The position numbers and the translations under genes are program-made. Source: Leucobacter musarum subsp. musarum (lineage in GTDB: Bacteria > Actinomycetota > Actinomycetes > Actinomycetales > Microbacteriaceae). From it: DNA of 64,000 nt. Within the stretch, counting starts at the first letter, position 1. Each line of letters begins with the position of its first letter. This document shows positions 16,846-25,222 of the stretch, in pieces. The stretch is from assembly GCF_001273845.1 (NCBI RefSeq), contig NZ_JHBW01000086.1, positions 1 through 64,000 on the forward strand, written 5' to 3'. The notes under the pieces are model-generated. The model did no database searches and had not been told where the DNA came from. It saw only the letters and a list, made by a program, of their open reading frames with translations.

Positions 16846-17483
16846 TCTGCCGCTGTGCCGTTGCAGATCGCGATGGCGTGACCGCGATCTCGCGCGCCGA
16901 TCTTCGCGAACGCCGTATTGATGTACGACTTCACGGTCGCGACTGAGAGGTGCAGTGCCGCGGCGATCTCGGGGTTGCTGCGCCCGACGGTCATCTGCGC
17001 GAGCACGTCGATCTCGCGCGGGGTCAGTGCGGGGAATCGCTCGCCCACGGGCGCCGGCGGTGCGAAGCTGCGCGCGAGCAGCGCTCCGACTTCGCCCGAG
17101 AACGTCGACTGACCGGCGACGGTGGTGCGAATCGCCGCCGCGATGTCGCCGCGACGCGAGCCTTTCACGAGATACCCGCGCGCACCAGCGGCGAGCGCCC
17201 GAGCGATGGTCGCGTCGTCGGCGTAGGTCGTGAGCACGAGTACCGGGATCGCCGGGAGTTCTCGCGCGAGAAGCGCCGTGGCGGCGACGCCGTCGAGCAC
17301 GGGCATGCGCAGGTCCATGAGCACGATGTCGGGCCGTGTCTCGCGTGCGAGTTCGACCGCTCGGCGTCCATCTGCGGCGGTGCCGACCACGGTGATGTCG
17401 GGCATGAGAGAGAGCACGGTGTTCAGGCCGTCGCGCACATCGTCTTGATCGTCGGCGATGAGCACTCGAATGGGCGCGGTCAT
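16842..17483 (-). CDS. Two-component response regulator, NarL/LuxR family
   Basis: 213 residues. The receiver domain has the acidic pair D11-D12, phosphoacceptor D57 in VLMDLRMP, Thr at LTTYAD and K107 in YLVKGS. The C-terminal LuxR-type HTH (about residues 146-205) reads LTPREIDVLAQM then NPEIAAALHLS and VKSYINTAFAKIGARDR. It overlaps the kinase gene by 4 bases (ATGA), so it is the cognate partner. Its stop overlaps the convergent glycosyltransferase stop. Targets unknown. Confidence 0.93.
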   Translation of the reverse strand: MTAPIRVLIADDQDDVRDGLNTVLSLMPDITVVGTAADGRRAVELARETRPDIVLMDLRMPVLDGVAATALLARELPAIPVLVLTTYADDATIARALAAGARGYLVKGSRRGDIAAAIRTTVAGQSTFSGEVGALLARSFAPPAPVGERFPALTPREIDVLAQMTVGRSNPEIAAALHLSVATVKSYINTAFAKIGARDRGHAIAICNGTAAD

Positions 17484-18661
17484 ACGGGAACCTCGATCTC
17501 GAGGGTGAATGCTGCGCCGTCGGCGACGCGGAGCGAACCCCCGAGGCGCTCGATGCGTTCGCGCATTCCGGTGAGGCCGTGCCCGCCGCCGACGGACGCT
17601 GAGCGTGCTCCGGAAGCGTGCGCAGTGCTCGCTCGCAGCACCAGGCGATCAGTTGTCTGCGGGTTCGGAGTGGTCGCGGAACTTGCATCTGGGTTCGTGT
17701 CGCGCGCTGACCCGATTCGGGTGACCGTGACCGTCGTTGCGCTGCCCGGAGCGTGCCTGCGGGCATTCGTGAGCGCCTCCCGGCAGGCAGCGGCCAGCGC
17801 GTCGGCGACGTCGGGGGAGACCTCGCCGAGGTCCGCGATCTGGAGCGTCGCCGCACCGCCGAGCTCGCGGTGCTGATCGACGAGGTAGGCGAGCGCTCGC
17901 GGCAGCGCGGTCGGCGCCGCCCGCAGCGAGGCGACCGCCTCGCGTGCCTCGTCGAGCCCGCGTGCGGCGAGCGCATGCGCCGAGCGCACGCGATCCTGCG
18001 CCGCCTCGATGGCACCGGCCTCGAGCTCGGCATCGACGGCATCGAGTTGCAGCGTCAGGCCGCCGAGCGTGTGCGCGAGGATGTCGTGCAGGTCGCGGGC
18101 GATGCGGGCTCGCTCCTCCGATGCCGCTGTGTCGGCCCGAGCCTGCGACGCGGCCACCTGGTCGACGAGGGCCTGGCGCTGCGCTCGGACGAGTGTGCGC
18201 GACTGGCGGCGCAGCAGTGCGAACAGCGTGGTGAGCGCGAGCGTGCCCGTGCAGCCGATGACCAGCTCGAAGGGGCTCACGCCGATCGCGCCGAGCCCCA
18301 GCGTGATGGCGAGCGCCACCGTCACGGCGGAGATGCCCTGCCACCACGGCCGCTCGATCTGCGAGAGCGCGGTCATCGTGCCGGCGATGGCACCGGCAAA
18401 ACCGAGGAACTGGGTGCCCGGTGCCGAAAGCGATCCGCACACGACCATGACCGCGATGAGTGCGAGGTCGAACGGGGTGTTGGGGCGGTGGGTGAGGGCG
18501 CGTACCACCCACGCTGCGAGTGCGATGATGCCGACGACCGTGGGGAGCAGCGCAGCGCCGTCGGCGGCGTTGGCGATGATGCCCACGGTCATCCCGGCGG
18601 CCACCAGGCACGGCAGGATCACCTGCGCAAGCGCGCGGCGGTCGTCGGGGGTTTCGGGCAC
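17480..18661 (-). CDS. Sensor histidine kinase, HisKA_3 (NarX/DesK-like) family
   Basis: 393 residues. About five membrane helices at residues 12-150 with no extracellular sensor domain, so the stimulus is probably within the membrane (lipid state, cell-wall stress or small hydrophobic molecules). The dimerisation/phosphoacceptor region has RARIARDLHDILAH with H192; the HATPase part has the N-box EALTNARRHA and the G-box GGGHGLTGMRERI. An insertion rich in Asn/Pro/Thr separates the ATPase lobes. It starts 3 bases after the membrane-protein gene 18665-19297. Confidence 0.92.
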   Translation of the reverse strand: MPETPDDRRALAQVILPCLVAAGMTVGIIANAADGAALLPTVVGIIALAAWVVRALTHRPNTPFDLALIAVMVVCGSLSAPGTQFLGFAGAIAGTMTALSQIERPWWQGISAVTVALAITLGLGAIGVSPFELVIGCTGTLALTTLFALLRRQSRTLVRAQRQALVDQVAASQARADTAASEERARIARDLHDILAHTLGGLTLQLDAVDAELEAGAIEAAQDRVRSAHALAARGLDEAREAVASLRAAPTALPRALAYLVDQHRELGGAATLQIADLGEVSPDVADALAAACREALTNARRHAPGSATTVTVTRIGSARDTNPDASSATTPNPQTTDRLVLRASTAHASGARSASVGGGHGLTGMRERIERLGGSLRVADGAAFTLEIEVPV

Positions 18662-18664
18662 GCC

Positions 18665-19297
18665 CTATTCTCCCGCGGTGCCCGGTGTCTGAGCCACCGC
18701 AGTGCCCCCGGCTGGAGCGTGCGCACGGCCGTTGGCGCTGCGCGTGCCGCGGTCGCGCTCGTCGAGGCGGGAAGCCCGGAAGAGCAGCACACTGGCCCGG
18801 GCGCCGCGGTTCATTGCGATCGTGAGCAGCGCACCGCCCGTCGAGAAGGCGCCCACGGTGCCGGTGCCACGATGCTCAATCACCGCGACGAGAATGCGCA
18901 CGGCGATCACCACGGCCCACAGGGCGATGCCCCAGCCGCCGGTGCGGGTGTCGAACGCTGCGGCGAGCGCCGACGGCGTCGCGCGGCTGCGAGATCGAGG
19001 CGGGATCTCGCTCGGGCGGAAGTGCGCGATGGCGCCCATGGCCACACCGGTCACCGCGGCGATGGCCATCGTGATCAGCGTGATCCAGATGCTCGGCATC
19101 ACCTGGTCAACGGTGACGCCGCCGTGCAGGCCCGAACCGATGCTGGCGATGCCGGCGAGCGCGAGGATCGCGGGTGCGCGCCAGATGCGCGCGGGCTCGA
19201 GTCGACGCCACGTGGTCTGTCGGTACACCACCCATCCGATGACGGCGATGCCGCAGACGATGGAGGGAAGCTGTGCGAGAAGGGTGTCGGTGTGCAT
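18665..19297 (-). CDS. Membrane protein upstream of the two-component system
   Basis: 210 residues from ATG 19297; the frame extends to 19594 but overlaps the opposing gene there. About five membrane helices: residues 8-25, 42-60, 68-92, 125-142 and 150-170. The C-terminal 40 residues are polar and basic. The pattern resembles DUF1453/CcdC-like membrane proteins, but I am not sure. Only 3 bases separate it from the kinase gene, so it may be an accessory sensor, the transcription target or simply co-transcribed. Confidence 0.6.
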   Translation of the reverse strand: MHTDTLLAQLPSIVCGIAVIGWVVYRQTTWRRLEPARIWRAPAILALAGIASIGSGLHGGVTVDQVMPSIWITLITMAIAAVTGVAMGAIAHFRPSEIPPRSRSRATPSALAAAFDTRTGGWGIALWAVVIAVRILVAVIEHRGTGTVGAFSTGGALLTIAMNRGARASVLLFRASRLDERDRGTRSANGRAHAPAGGTAVAQTPGTAGE

Positions 19298-19410
19298 GTC
19301 TTCAGCTTCGTCGCCGTCGGCGATCGGCCGTACCACCCTGGGGTGGGATTCCTCGCGCGTTCGCGGAGCCGACACGTGACCCGCGCGACGACGTGTGCGA
19401 GGATGCCCGC

Positions 19411-19740
19411 ATGGGGTATCTCGTGCATGGACGCAATGAGTACGCGTTCGACGATCGCGTTCTCGCGCATCTGAAGCTGGCGATCGGGCAGAAGCTGCGG
19501 CAGCAGGAATCCTTCTTCGTGAGCTGGGCGATTCGCCCAGAAGAGGGAAGCGGCCGTGTCTCGCTCTGGCTGTCGCCTTCGGCGGATCTCGCATTCCACT
19601 TCTTCGGGAGCAAGCCGCCGGAGATCAACGTCTCGTGGGTGAAAGCGCTCGCCGCGACGTCGCACTCGGCGCAGGGGATCCGGGTGATGTCTGAACACGA
19701 TGCAGAGCAGTTCGCGGCTGCGAACCCCGACCTCGTCTAG
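19411..19740 (+). CDS. DUF7882 family small protein, copy 2
   Basis: 109 residues from ATG 19411, same length as the paralogue at 12980 and alignable without gaps (about 67 identities). Starts MGYLVHGRNEYAF, ends NPDLV. Divergent from the two-component operon, from which it is separated by about 110 bases. No enzymatic motif visible. Confidence 0.75.
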   Translation: MGYLVHGRNEYAFDDRVLAHLKLAIGQKLRQQESFFVSWAIRPEEGSGRVSLWLSPSADLAFHFFGSKPPEINVSWVKALAATSHSAQGIRVMSEHDAEQFAAANPDLV

Positions 19741-19767
19741 CGCAGGCTCGGCGACTGAGTCGGGCCG

Positions 19768-20097
19768 TTACGGTGCGGGTGCCGCTGCTGCGGCGAGCAC
19801 GGCGTCGAGCAGCCCGGGGAAACGCGACTCGAGATCGTCGGTGCGCAGGCTGAGTCGGCGACCTCGGCCGTTCGCCTCGTTGCGAATGATTCCGGATTCG
19901 CGCAGCACCTTCATGAGGTGCGACTTCGTCGACTTCGGCATCGTCGGGTCGGTGAGTTCGCACGACGCCATGTCGAGGGGACCCGAGACCAATTGGCGTG
20001 CGATCGCGAGGCGTTCGGGATCGCTGAGTGCGAAGAGCACGTCGTGCAGTGCGATTTCATCGCGCGAGGGATGCGGGAGCTGCGGTGCGGCTGGCAT
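19768..20097 (-). CDS. ArsR-like winged-helix transcriptional regulator
   Basis: 109 residues from ATG 20097. The winged-helix core reads LHDVLFALSDPERLAIARQL, then a recognition region TMPKSTKSHLMKVLRESGII and a wing EANGRGRRLSLR. No metal-binding Cys pair of the classical ArsR/SmtB type is present (one Cys only), so it belongs to the non-metal MarR/ArsR-like group that responds to organic compounds or redox. It diverges from an MFS exporter gene with 83 bases between; the shared region carries inverted and direct repeats, so it very likely represses that exporter. Confidence 0.82.
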   Translation of the reverse strand: MPAAPQLPHPSRDEIALHDVLFALSDPERLAIARQLVSGPLDMASCELTDPTMPKSTKSHLMKVLRESGIIRNEANGRGRRLSLRTDDLESRFPGLLDAVLAAAAAPAP

Positions 20098-20110
20098 GGT
20101 TCGAGAATAG

Positions 20111-20139
20111 TTGAACCATTGTTGAAAATCCACTAAGCT
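20111..20139 (+). promoter_or_regulatory. Promoter of the MFS exporter gene
   Basis: TTGAAC (20111-20116), 17-base spacer, TAAGCT (20134-20139): a good match to a housekeeping sigma promoter. The predicted start near 20146 coincides with the operator-like repeat at 20147. GTTGAA occurs twice within this region. Confidence 0.5.
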
Positions 20140-20146
20140 CGCGTTC

Positions 20147-20164
20147 GTTCGAAAAACTTCGAAC
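20147..20164. promoter_or_regulatory. Operator-like inverted repeat between regulator and exporter
   Basis: GTTCGAA, AAAC, TTCGAAC: a perfect 7-base inverted repeat at the predicted transcription start and 16 bases before the ATG of the MFS gene. A regulator bound here would block the promoter or initiation. Confidence 0.5.
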
Positions 20165-20180
20165 TGATGGGAGTCATCGC

Positions 20181-21407
20181 ATGGCCGCTTCGGGTATTCG
20201 TGTCGCCGGGCACGCACGCAATCGCGGGCGCGGGTTCGGGTTCGCGCTGTCGATCGTCACCATCACCGTCATGATGGCGGGAGCCAGCGCGCCGTCGCCC
20301 TTCTACCCGGTGCTGGCCGAAACGATCGGCTTCTCGCCGGTCGTGACGACGTCGATCTTCGCGGTGTACGCCGTCGCGCTGCTGCTCACTCTGCTGACTG
20401 CCGGGTCGCTCTCCGACCACATCGGTCGCCGCCCCGTCGCGAGCTTCGGCCTCGTGCTGCTCGCCGTCAGCATCCTGATCTTCTGGCACGCCGACACCGT
20501 CGGTCTGCTCGTGCTCGGGCGCATCGTGCAGGGCGTGGCGAGCGGGTTGCTGCTCTCGGCGGTCTCCGCGGCGATCACCGATTTCGAGCCCGCATCGAGG
20601 CCCGGCTCCGCCGCGGTCTGGAACGCCGTGGCACCGATGCTGGGGCTCGGGATCGGCGCGCTCGTCGCCGGCATCGCGCTCGACGGCGCGGGCGACGCCA
20701 TGGCCGAAATCTTTGCGCCGCTGACCGGCCTCTACCTCGCGCTGGCGGTGCTGTTCTGGTGCATCCCCGAGACCGCCGCGCTCACTCCGGGGGCGCTGCG
20801 ATCCCTCCGATTCCAGCTCACCGTGCCGGCGTCGATGCGCGCTGACTTCCTGCGCGGCGCCCCGGCGATCTTCGCGGGGTGGGCGACCGGCGGGCTGTTC
20901 CTGTCGCTCGGAGCGAGCATCGTGCACGTCGAGCTCGGCGGCGAGGCGCATGTCTGGCAGGGGCTCTCGGTCGGGGTGCTCGCCGGGTGCGGCGCCATCG
21001 CGGCGTTCCTCCTGCGCCGACGATCAGCGCGCACGATCGCGATCTACGGCACCGCGGCGCTCGCGATCGGCACCGCGCTCTCGCTCGCCGCACTCGCCAT
21101 CGGGTCGCTCCCGGCGTACTTCGTCGCCGTGGCGATTACCGGCTCCGGGTTCGGCACCGCGTTCTTCGGCGTGGTGAGTTCGCTCTCCCCGCATATTCCT
21201 GCGGCTCAGCGGGCCGACGTGTTCGCGGTCATCTTCTTGGTGTCGTACCTTGCGTTCGGCATTCCGACGGTCATCGCCGGGCTGCTCGTGCAGTTCTTCG
21301 GGTTGGCCCCGGTGAGTTTCGGGTACGGGGCCGTCGTGATTGTGCTGGCCGGTGTCGCGTGCGCGGTGCGACTGCAGTCGCCGGCGCGCGTGGCCGCCGC
21401 GCACTAG
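20181..21407 (+). CDS. MFS transporter (drug/metabolite exporter)
   Basis: 408 residues with 12 predicted membrane helices. The motif after helix 2, GSLSDHIGRRPV, is the MFS motif A (G-x-x-x-D-x-x-G-R-R). The helix-1 region MMAGASAPSPFYPVLAE resembles the actinobacterial multidrug or arabinose-type efflux branch. A GGGAG site precedes the ATG. Control by the divergent ArsR-like regulator suggests induction by a toxic compound, which is inferred. Confidence 0.88.
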   Translation: MAASGIRVAGHARNRGRGFGFALSIVTITVMMAGASAPSPFYPVLAETIGFSPVVTTSIFAVYAVALLLTLLTAGSLSDHIGRRPVASFGLVLLAVSILIFWHADTVGLLVLGRIVQGVASGLLLSAVSAAITDFEPASRPGSAAVWNAVAPMLGLGIGALVAGIALDGAGDAMAEIFAPLTGLYLALAVLFWCIPETAALTPGALRSLRFQLTVPASMRADFLRGAPAIFAGWATGGLFLSLGASIVHVELGGEAHVWQGLSVGVLAGCGAIAAFLLRRRSARTIAIYGTAALAIGTALSLAALAIGSLPAYFVAVAITGSGFGTAFFGVVSSLSPHIPAAQRADVFAVIFLVSYLAFGIPTVIAGLLVQFFGLAPVSFGYGAVVIVLAGVACAVRLQSPARVAAAH

Positions 21408-21449
21408 CCCGCGTCGTCGCAGCCCGCTCGCGTTCGGCGCAGGCTGCGC

Positions 21450-21455
21450 TACACT
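21450..21455 (+). promoter_or_regulatory. -10 element upstream of the ABC-F leader
   Basis: TACACT followed 7 bases later by the ATG of an 8-codon open frame. Transcription would start at or next to that ATG. The -35 region is not convincing. Confidence 0.45.
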
Positions 21456-21462
21456 GGGGCAC

Positions 21463-21489
21463 ATGGATATCGAGGTCGACAGAATCTAG
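21463..21489 (+). CDS. Candidate 8-residue leader peptide (MDIEVDRI)
   Basis: ATG to TAG, nine codons, beginning where transcription from TACACT (21450) should start, so it could be translated from a leaderless end. A 7-base-pair hairpin lies 18 bases after its stop and the ABC-F gene begins 175 bases downstream. Leader peptides that sense stalled ribosomes are known to control antibiotic-resistance ABC-F genes. Here the role is inference from layout. Confidence 0.35.
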   Translation: MDIEVDRI

Positions 21490-21507
21490 TCGCTGCTCCG
21501 CGGTCAT

Positions 21508-21524
21508 CGCACGCATTGCGTGCG
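21508..21524 (+). promoter_or_regulatory. Hairpin in the ABC-F leader
   Basis: CGCACGC, ATT, GCGTGCG: a perfect 7-base-pair stem. Its right arm (GCGTG) can also pair with CACGC-containing sequence just downstream (GCACACGC near 21534), so two exclusive structures are possible, as in attenuators. Confidence 0.4.
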
Positions 21525-21664
21525 GCCGCGTGATGCACACGCATCCTCTGTCTCGCGGCCATACGCCGCATGCCGCTGTCCCTCCCGTGACGACCCGCGT
21601 TCGAGCCCTGCGCTCCGCGGCGCATCGGGGCCTTCTGTGACAGCGCAGAATGAATCGAGTCACC

Positions 21665-23314
21665 ATGTCTCCATCAGCCGTCACCCTGCACGCCGTCAGC
21701 CACGCCTGGCCCGACGGTTCGGCCTCGCTCGTCGAGGTCTCGGGCACCTTTCCCGAGGGCCGCACCGGTCTCATCGGCCGCAACGGCGCCGGCAAATCGA
21801 CGCTGCTCAAACTCATTGCCGGCGACCTCGCCCCCGCGTCGGGGGTCATCGACGTCGCCGGCGACGTCGCAACGCTGCCGCAAACGTTGACGCTGCACGG
21901 CGGCACGACCATCGCCGAGCTGCTCGGGATCGCCCCCACACTGGCCGGTCTTCGCGCGATCGAAGCGGGCGACGTCGATGTGCGTCATTTCGACGCGGTC
22001 GGCGACGACTGGGACATCGAATCGCGCGCTGACGAGGCGCTCGGCCGCATCGGGTTCTCGGCGCGAGACCTCGATCGCCGGGTGGCCGAGGTATCGGGCG
22101 GCGAGTCGATGCTCATCGCCATCACCGGGCTCAGGCTGCGCCGCGCGGCCGTGACGCTGCTCGACGAACCGACCAACAACCTCGATCGTGCGACGCGTGC
22201 CCGACTCGGCGAGTTCATCGTCGACTGGCCGGGCACGGTCATCGTGGTGAGCCACGATCTCGAACTGCTCGAGCGCATGGATCACACGGCCGAGCTCTAC
22301 GACGGCGCGCTGACCACGTTCGGCGGCCCCTACAGCGCGTGGCGCGAGCACCGCGACCACGAGCAGGCCGCTGCCGTGCAGGCCGCACGGGCCGCCCAGC
22401 AGGTGCTGCAGACCGAGAAGCGGCAGCGCGTCGAGACCGAGACGAAACTCGCACGACGCGAGCGCACGGCCCGTAAAGTGCAGCTCTCGGGCAGTCTGCC
22501 CAAGATTCTCGCGGGCAAGCGCGCGAATGCTGCGCAGGTCTCAGCGGGAGCGCTGCGCGGCACCATGGACGGCAAGGTCGACGCGGCGCAGGCCGCCGTC
22601 GATGCTGCCGACGCGCGAGTGCGCGACGACCGTCACATCTCGCTCGTGCTGCCCGATCCCGAGCTCGCAAAGGGGCGTCGCGTCATCGAATTCGTCTCGG
22701 GGGAGCGGTCGTTCGTCGTGCAGGGCCCCGAGCGCGTCGCGCTCATCGGTGCCAACGGGTCGGGCAAGTCCACACTGCTTGCTCAGCTGCTGCGCGGCGA
22801 TGAAGGGCCCTCCGACGACGATGCGCAGGGCGGCCGCCCCACGGCCCGCCTGCTGACTGAGCGCGTCGGCTACCTGCCGCAGCGCCTCGACGCGCTCGAC
22901 GACCGTGTGAGCGCGCTTGAGAACGTGCGAACGGTGGCGCCGGGGGTGCCGGCAGGCACGATTCGCAACGGGCTCGCGCGCCTGCTGCTGCGGGGAAGCG
23001 CCGCCGATCGCCCCGTGTCGACGCTCTCAGGCGGGGAGCGCTTTCGGGCCTCGCTCGCGCGGCTCCTGTTCGCCGACCCTCCCGCGCAATTGTTGGTGCT
23101 CGATGAACCAACGAACAACCTCGACCTCGAGAGCGTGGAGCATCTTGCCGAAGCGCTCGATGCCTACCGCGGCGCACTCCTCGTCGTGAGCCATGATGTC
23201 GCGTTCCTCTCGCGCATCTCGGTCGATACCGTGCTCGAGCTCGAAGCGGGCGAGCTGCGGCGGTTGGGTGAGCTTCCGGGTGGCGACCGCGCGGGGGCGC
23301 AGGCTGCCGGGTAG
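21665..23314 (+). CDS. ABC-F family ATPase (ribosome-associated; possible antibiotic target protection)
   Basis: 549 residues from ATG 21665 (ATG 21650 is an alternative five codons upstream). Two ATPase domains in one chain and no membrane helices. Domain 1: GRNGAGKST, VSGGES, LLDEPTNNLD. Domain 2: GANGSGKST, LSGGERFRASLAR, VLDEPTNNLD. Between them, about residues 235-300, a charged helical linker rich in Arg/Lys/Glu (interaction with the ribosomal exit or peptidyl-transferase region). ABC-F proteins act on the ribosome; some rescue it from macrolides, lincosamides or pleuromutilins, others are general translation factors. The upstream leader peptide and hairpin favour a drug-inducible member. 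The drug class is unknown. Confidence 0.88.
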   Translation: MSPSAVTLHAVSHAWPDGSASLVEVSGTFPEGRTGLIGRNGAGKSTLLKLIAGDLAPASGVIDVAGDVATLPQTLTLHGGTTIAELLGIAPTLAGLRAIEAGDVDVRHFDAVGDDWDIESRADEALGRIGFSARDLDRRVAEVSGGESMLIAITGLRLRRAAVTLLDEPTNNLDRATRARLGEFIVDWPGTVIVVSHDLELLERMDHTAELYDGALTTFGGPYSAWREHRDHEQAAAVQAARAAQQVLQTEKRQRVETETKLARRERTARKVQLSGSLPKILAGKRANAAQVSAGALRGTMDGKVDAAQAAVDAADARVRDDRHISLVLPDPELAKGRRVIEFVSGERSFVVQGPERVALIGANGSGKSTLLAQLLRGDEGPSDDDAQGGRPTARLLTERVGYLPQRLDALDDRVSALENVRTVAPGVPAGTIRNGLARLLLRGSAADRPVSTLSGGERFRASLARLLFADPPAQLLVLDEPTNNLDLESVEHLAEALDAYRGALLVVSHDVAFLSRISVDTVLELEAGELRRLGELPGGDRAGAQAAG

Positions 23315-23347
23315 TCTGGCGACGCAACGGACGAAAGGGCGACGACC

Positions 23348-23737
23348 ATGATCGTGGCGGGATGGGTGCTCGGCATCATTGCAGCGCTGCTGCACGTGTA
23401 CATCTTCTGGATGGAATCGGTGACTTGGACGAGCGCGCGCACTCGCGCGACGTTCGGCGTCTCCGAGACCGAGGCCGAGGCGACGAAAGAGCTGGCGTTC
23501 AACCAGGGCTTCTACAACCTCTTCCTCGCCATCGTCACGGTCTTGGGTGTCGCCCTCGCCGCCGCGGGTCACGCCGGTGCCGGCAACGCGCTCGTCTTCG
23601 CCGGAATCGGATCGATGCTGGCTGCGGCGCTCGTGCTCTTCATCTCGTCGCCCGGCAAGCGCGGGGCAGCGGTGAAGCAGGGGACCGTGCCCCTCGTCGG
23701 CGTGATCGTGCTCGCGATCGGTCTCGCCATCGCGTGA
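23348..23737 (+). CDS. DUF1304 membrane protein
   Basis: 129 residues, four membrane helices (about 3-22, 54-72, 78-98 and 108-127). The segment between helices 1 and 2 (FWMESVTWTSARTRATFG and AFNQGFYNLFLA) is diagnostic of DUF1304, small membrane proteins of unknown function. Starts 33 bases after the ABC-F stop behind GGGCGACG and may be co-transcribed. Confidence 0.82.
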   Translation: MIVAGWVLGIIAALLHVYIFWMESVTWTSARTRATFGVSETEAEATKELAFNQGFYNLFLAIVTVLGVALAAAGHAGAGNALVFAGIGSMLAAALVLFISSPGKRGAAVKQGTVPLVGVIVLAIGLAIA

Positions 23738-23806
23738 GCGGTGCGGGATCGACCCTCCTCGCGCGCTCCATCTCCGATGTCAGTGTGACGGAGGTGCATC
23801 ATCGTC

Positions 23807-24148
23807 ATGACTGAAGACTGGCGCAGCGCGCGCGTCGCGCACCTCCGCGAACTCCTGCTGCAGGCGGACCCCGGTGTCGCTGAAGAGGTGAAGTGGCGCA
23901 AGCCGTCGAACCCCGATGGGGTGCCGACGTTCTCGGCCGACGGGCTCGTGTGCACGGTCGAGACCTACAAGGACAAGGTGAAGGTGACCTTCGCCAAGGG
24001 AGCATCGCTCGATGACCCGACCCGGCTCTTCAACGCGAGCCTCGACGCGGGCACCCGACGCGCCATCGACCTGCACGTCGACGCTGCGCTCGACGACACT
24101 GCGTTCACCGCGTTGGTGCGCGAGGCTGTTGCGCTGAACCGCTCCTGA
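23807..24148 (+). CDS. DUF1801-type protein
   Basis: 113 residues. Contains VAEEVKWRKPSNPDGVPTFS and VKVTFAKGASLDDP, matching the small DUF1801 (YdhG/PF08818) fold in which the W-x-K/R-P strand is conserved; the C-terminal part reads as a helix pair. Soluble, no signal. Different from the protein at 9261, with which it shares only the family-level pattern. Function unknown. Confidence 0.72.
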   Translation: MTEDWRSARVAHLRELLLQADPGVAEEVKWRKPSNPDGVPTFSADGLVCTVETYKDKVKVTFAKGASLDDPTRLFNASLDAGTRRAIDLHVDAALDDTAFTALVREAVALNRS

Positions 24149-24172
24149 GCAACGGGGTCTGGGCGGAGCCAG

Positions 24173-25126
24173 CTACCGGGCGAGCGCCGCGTCGACGGCC
24201 TCCTCGACCGTGCGGTGTGTGAACGTGAATCCCGACTCCTCGAGCGCTGTCGGTGCGACCCGCGCGTCGCTGAGCAGCAGTGAATCTGCGGCGTCGGTAC
24301 CGAGCGCGAGACGCAGCGCCCACGCGGGCGCCGGCACGAGGAACGGCCGTCGCAGCACGCGAGCGAGTGCCCGACCAGTATCGTTCGCGGTGGCGGGAGT
24401 GGGGCCCGTGAGGTTCACCGGGCCGCTGATATCGGTGTCGATGACGTGCCGAATCGCACGGACTTCGTCGTCGAGCGTGATCCAAGGCCAGAGCTGCCTG
24501 CCGCCGCCGAGCGGCCCGCTCAGGCCGAGGCGCGTGAGCAGGATCAACGGCTTCAGCACGCCGCCGCGGTCGATGAGCGGCGCCGTGCGCAGCAGCACGA
24601 CGCGGGCGTCAGCCCCCGCGCTGAGCGCCGCGCGCTCCCACTCGACGCAGAGCTCCGCGAGAAAGGTGTCGCCCGCCGAGCTCGATTCGTCGAGCCGCTC
24701 GCCGGGGCGACTCCCGTAGAAGCCGACGGCCGAGGCATTGACGAGTGCGGGTGCATCGGCGCCGAGCGCGCGCACCGCGTCCGCGATGGTGCGGGTGGGG
24801 TCGAGACGCGACGTGCGCAGCGTCTCGCGGTACTCGCGCGTCCAGGGGAGCTTGCCGATGCTCGCGCCATTGAGGCAGACCACGGCGCGTGCGCCCGCAA
24901 GCACAGCGGGGTCGAGCGGAGCGGTACCCGGATCCCAACGCACCTCGTGCTCGGATTCGGGAGCCCGGCGCACGAGATGCGTGACGGACACGCCGTCACC
25001 GCGGAGCGAGCGGGTGAGGGCCTCGCCGATCAGCCCGGAAGCGCCGGCGATGACTACGCGCCCGGGGGCGGGTGATCCGGCACCCGAGGTGCCAGATTCG
25101 TGTGCGTCTGCTGCTCCGACTGACAT
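24173..25126 (-). CDS. NAD(P)-binding epimerase-like protein, TIGR01777 family
   Basis: 317 residues from ATG 25126. A Rossmann motif RVVIAGASGLIGEAL near residue 23, an NGASIGK segment, the ASAVGFYGSRPGERLDE block and a C-terminal DUF1731 domain (residues about 260-317, ending FTFTHRTVEEAVDAAL) identify the TIGR01777/SulA-like family of SDR-type epimerases. The active-site Tyr is in the GFYG position. Substrate unknown; no pathway genes are adjacent. Confidence 0.9.
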   Translation of the reverse strand: MSVGAADAHESGTSGAGSPAPGRVVIAGASGLIGEALTRSLRGDGVSVTHLVRRAPESEHEVRWDPGTAPLDPAVLAGARAVVCLNGASIGKLPWTREYRETLRTSRLDPTRTIADAVRALGADAPALVNASAVGFYGSRPGERLDESSSAGDTFLAELCVEWERAALSAGADARVVLLRTAPLIDRGGVLKPLILLTRLGLSGPLGGGRQLWPWITLDDEVRAIRHVIDTDISGPVNLTGPTPATANDTGRALARVLRRPFLVPAPAWALRLALGTDAADSLLLSDARVAPTALEESGFTFTHRTVEEAVDAALAR

Positions 25127-25222
25127 GTGCCGCCCCGATCGTTCGATGTGGTTCCAGGGTTCACCCTTGCGGGCGATCGCGCCAGCCCCCACGCGGTTCG
25201 TGCGCAGGGGCCGGGCGAGTTC

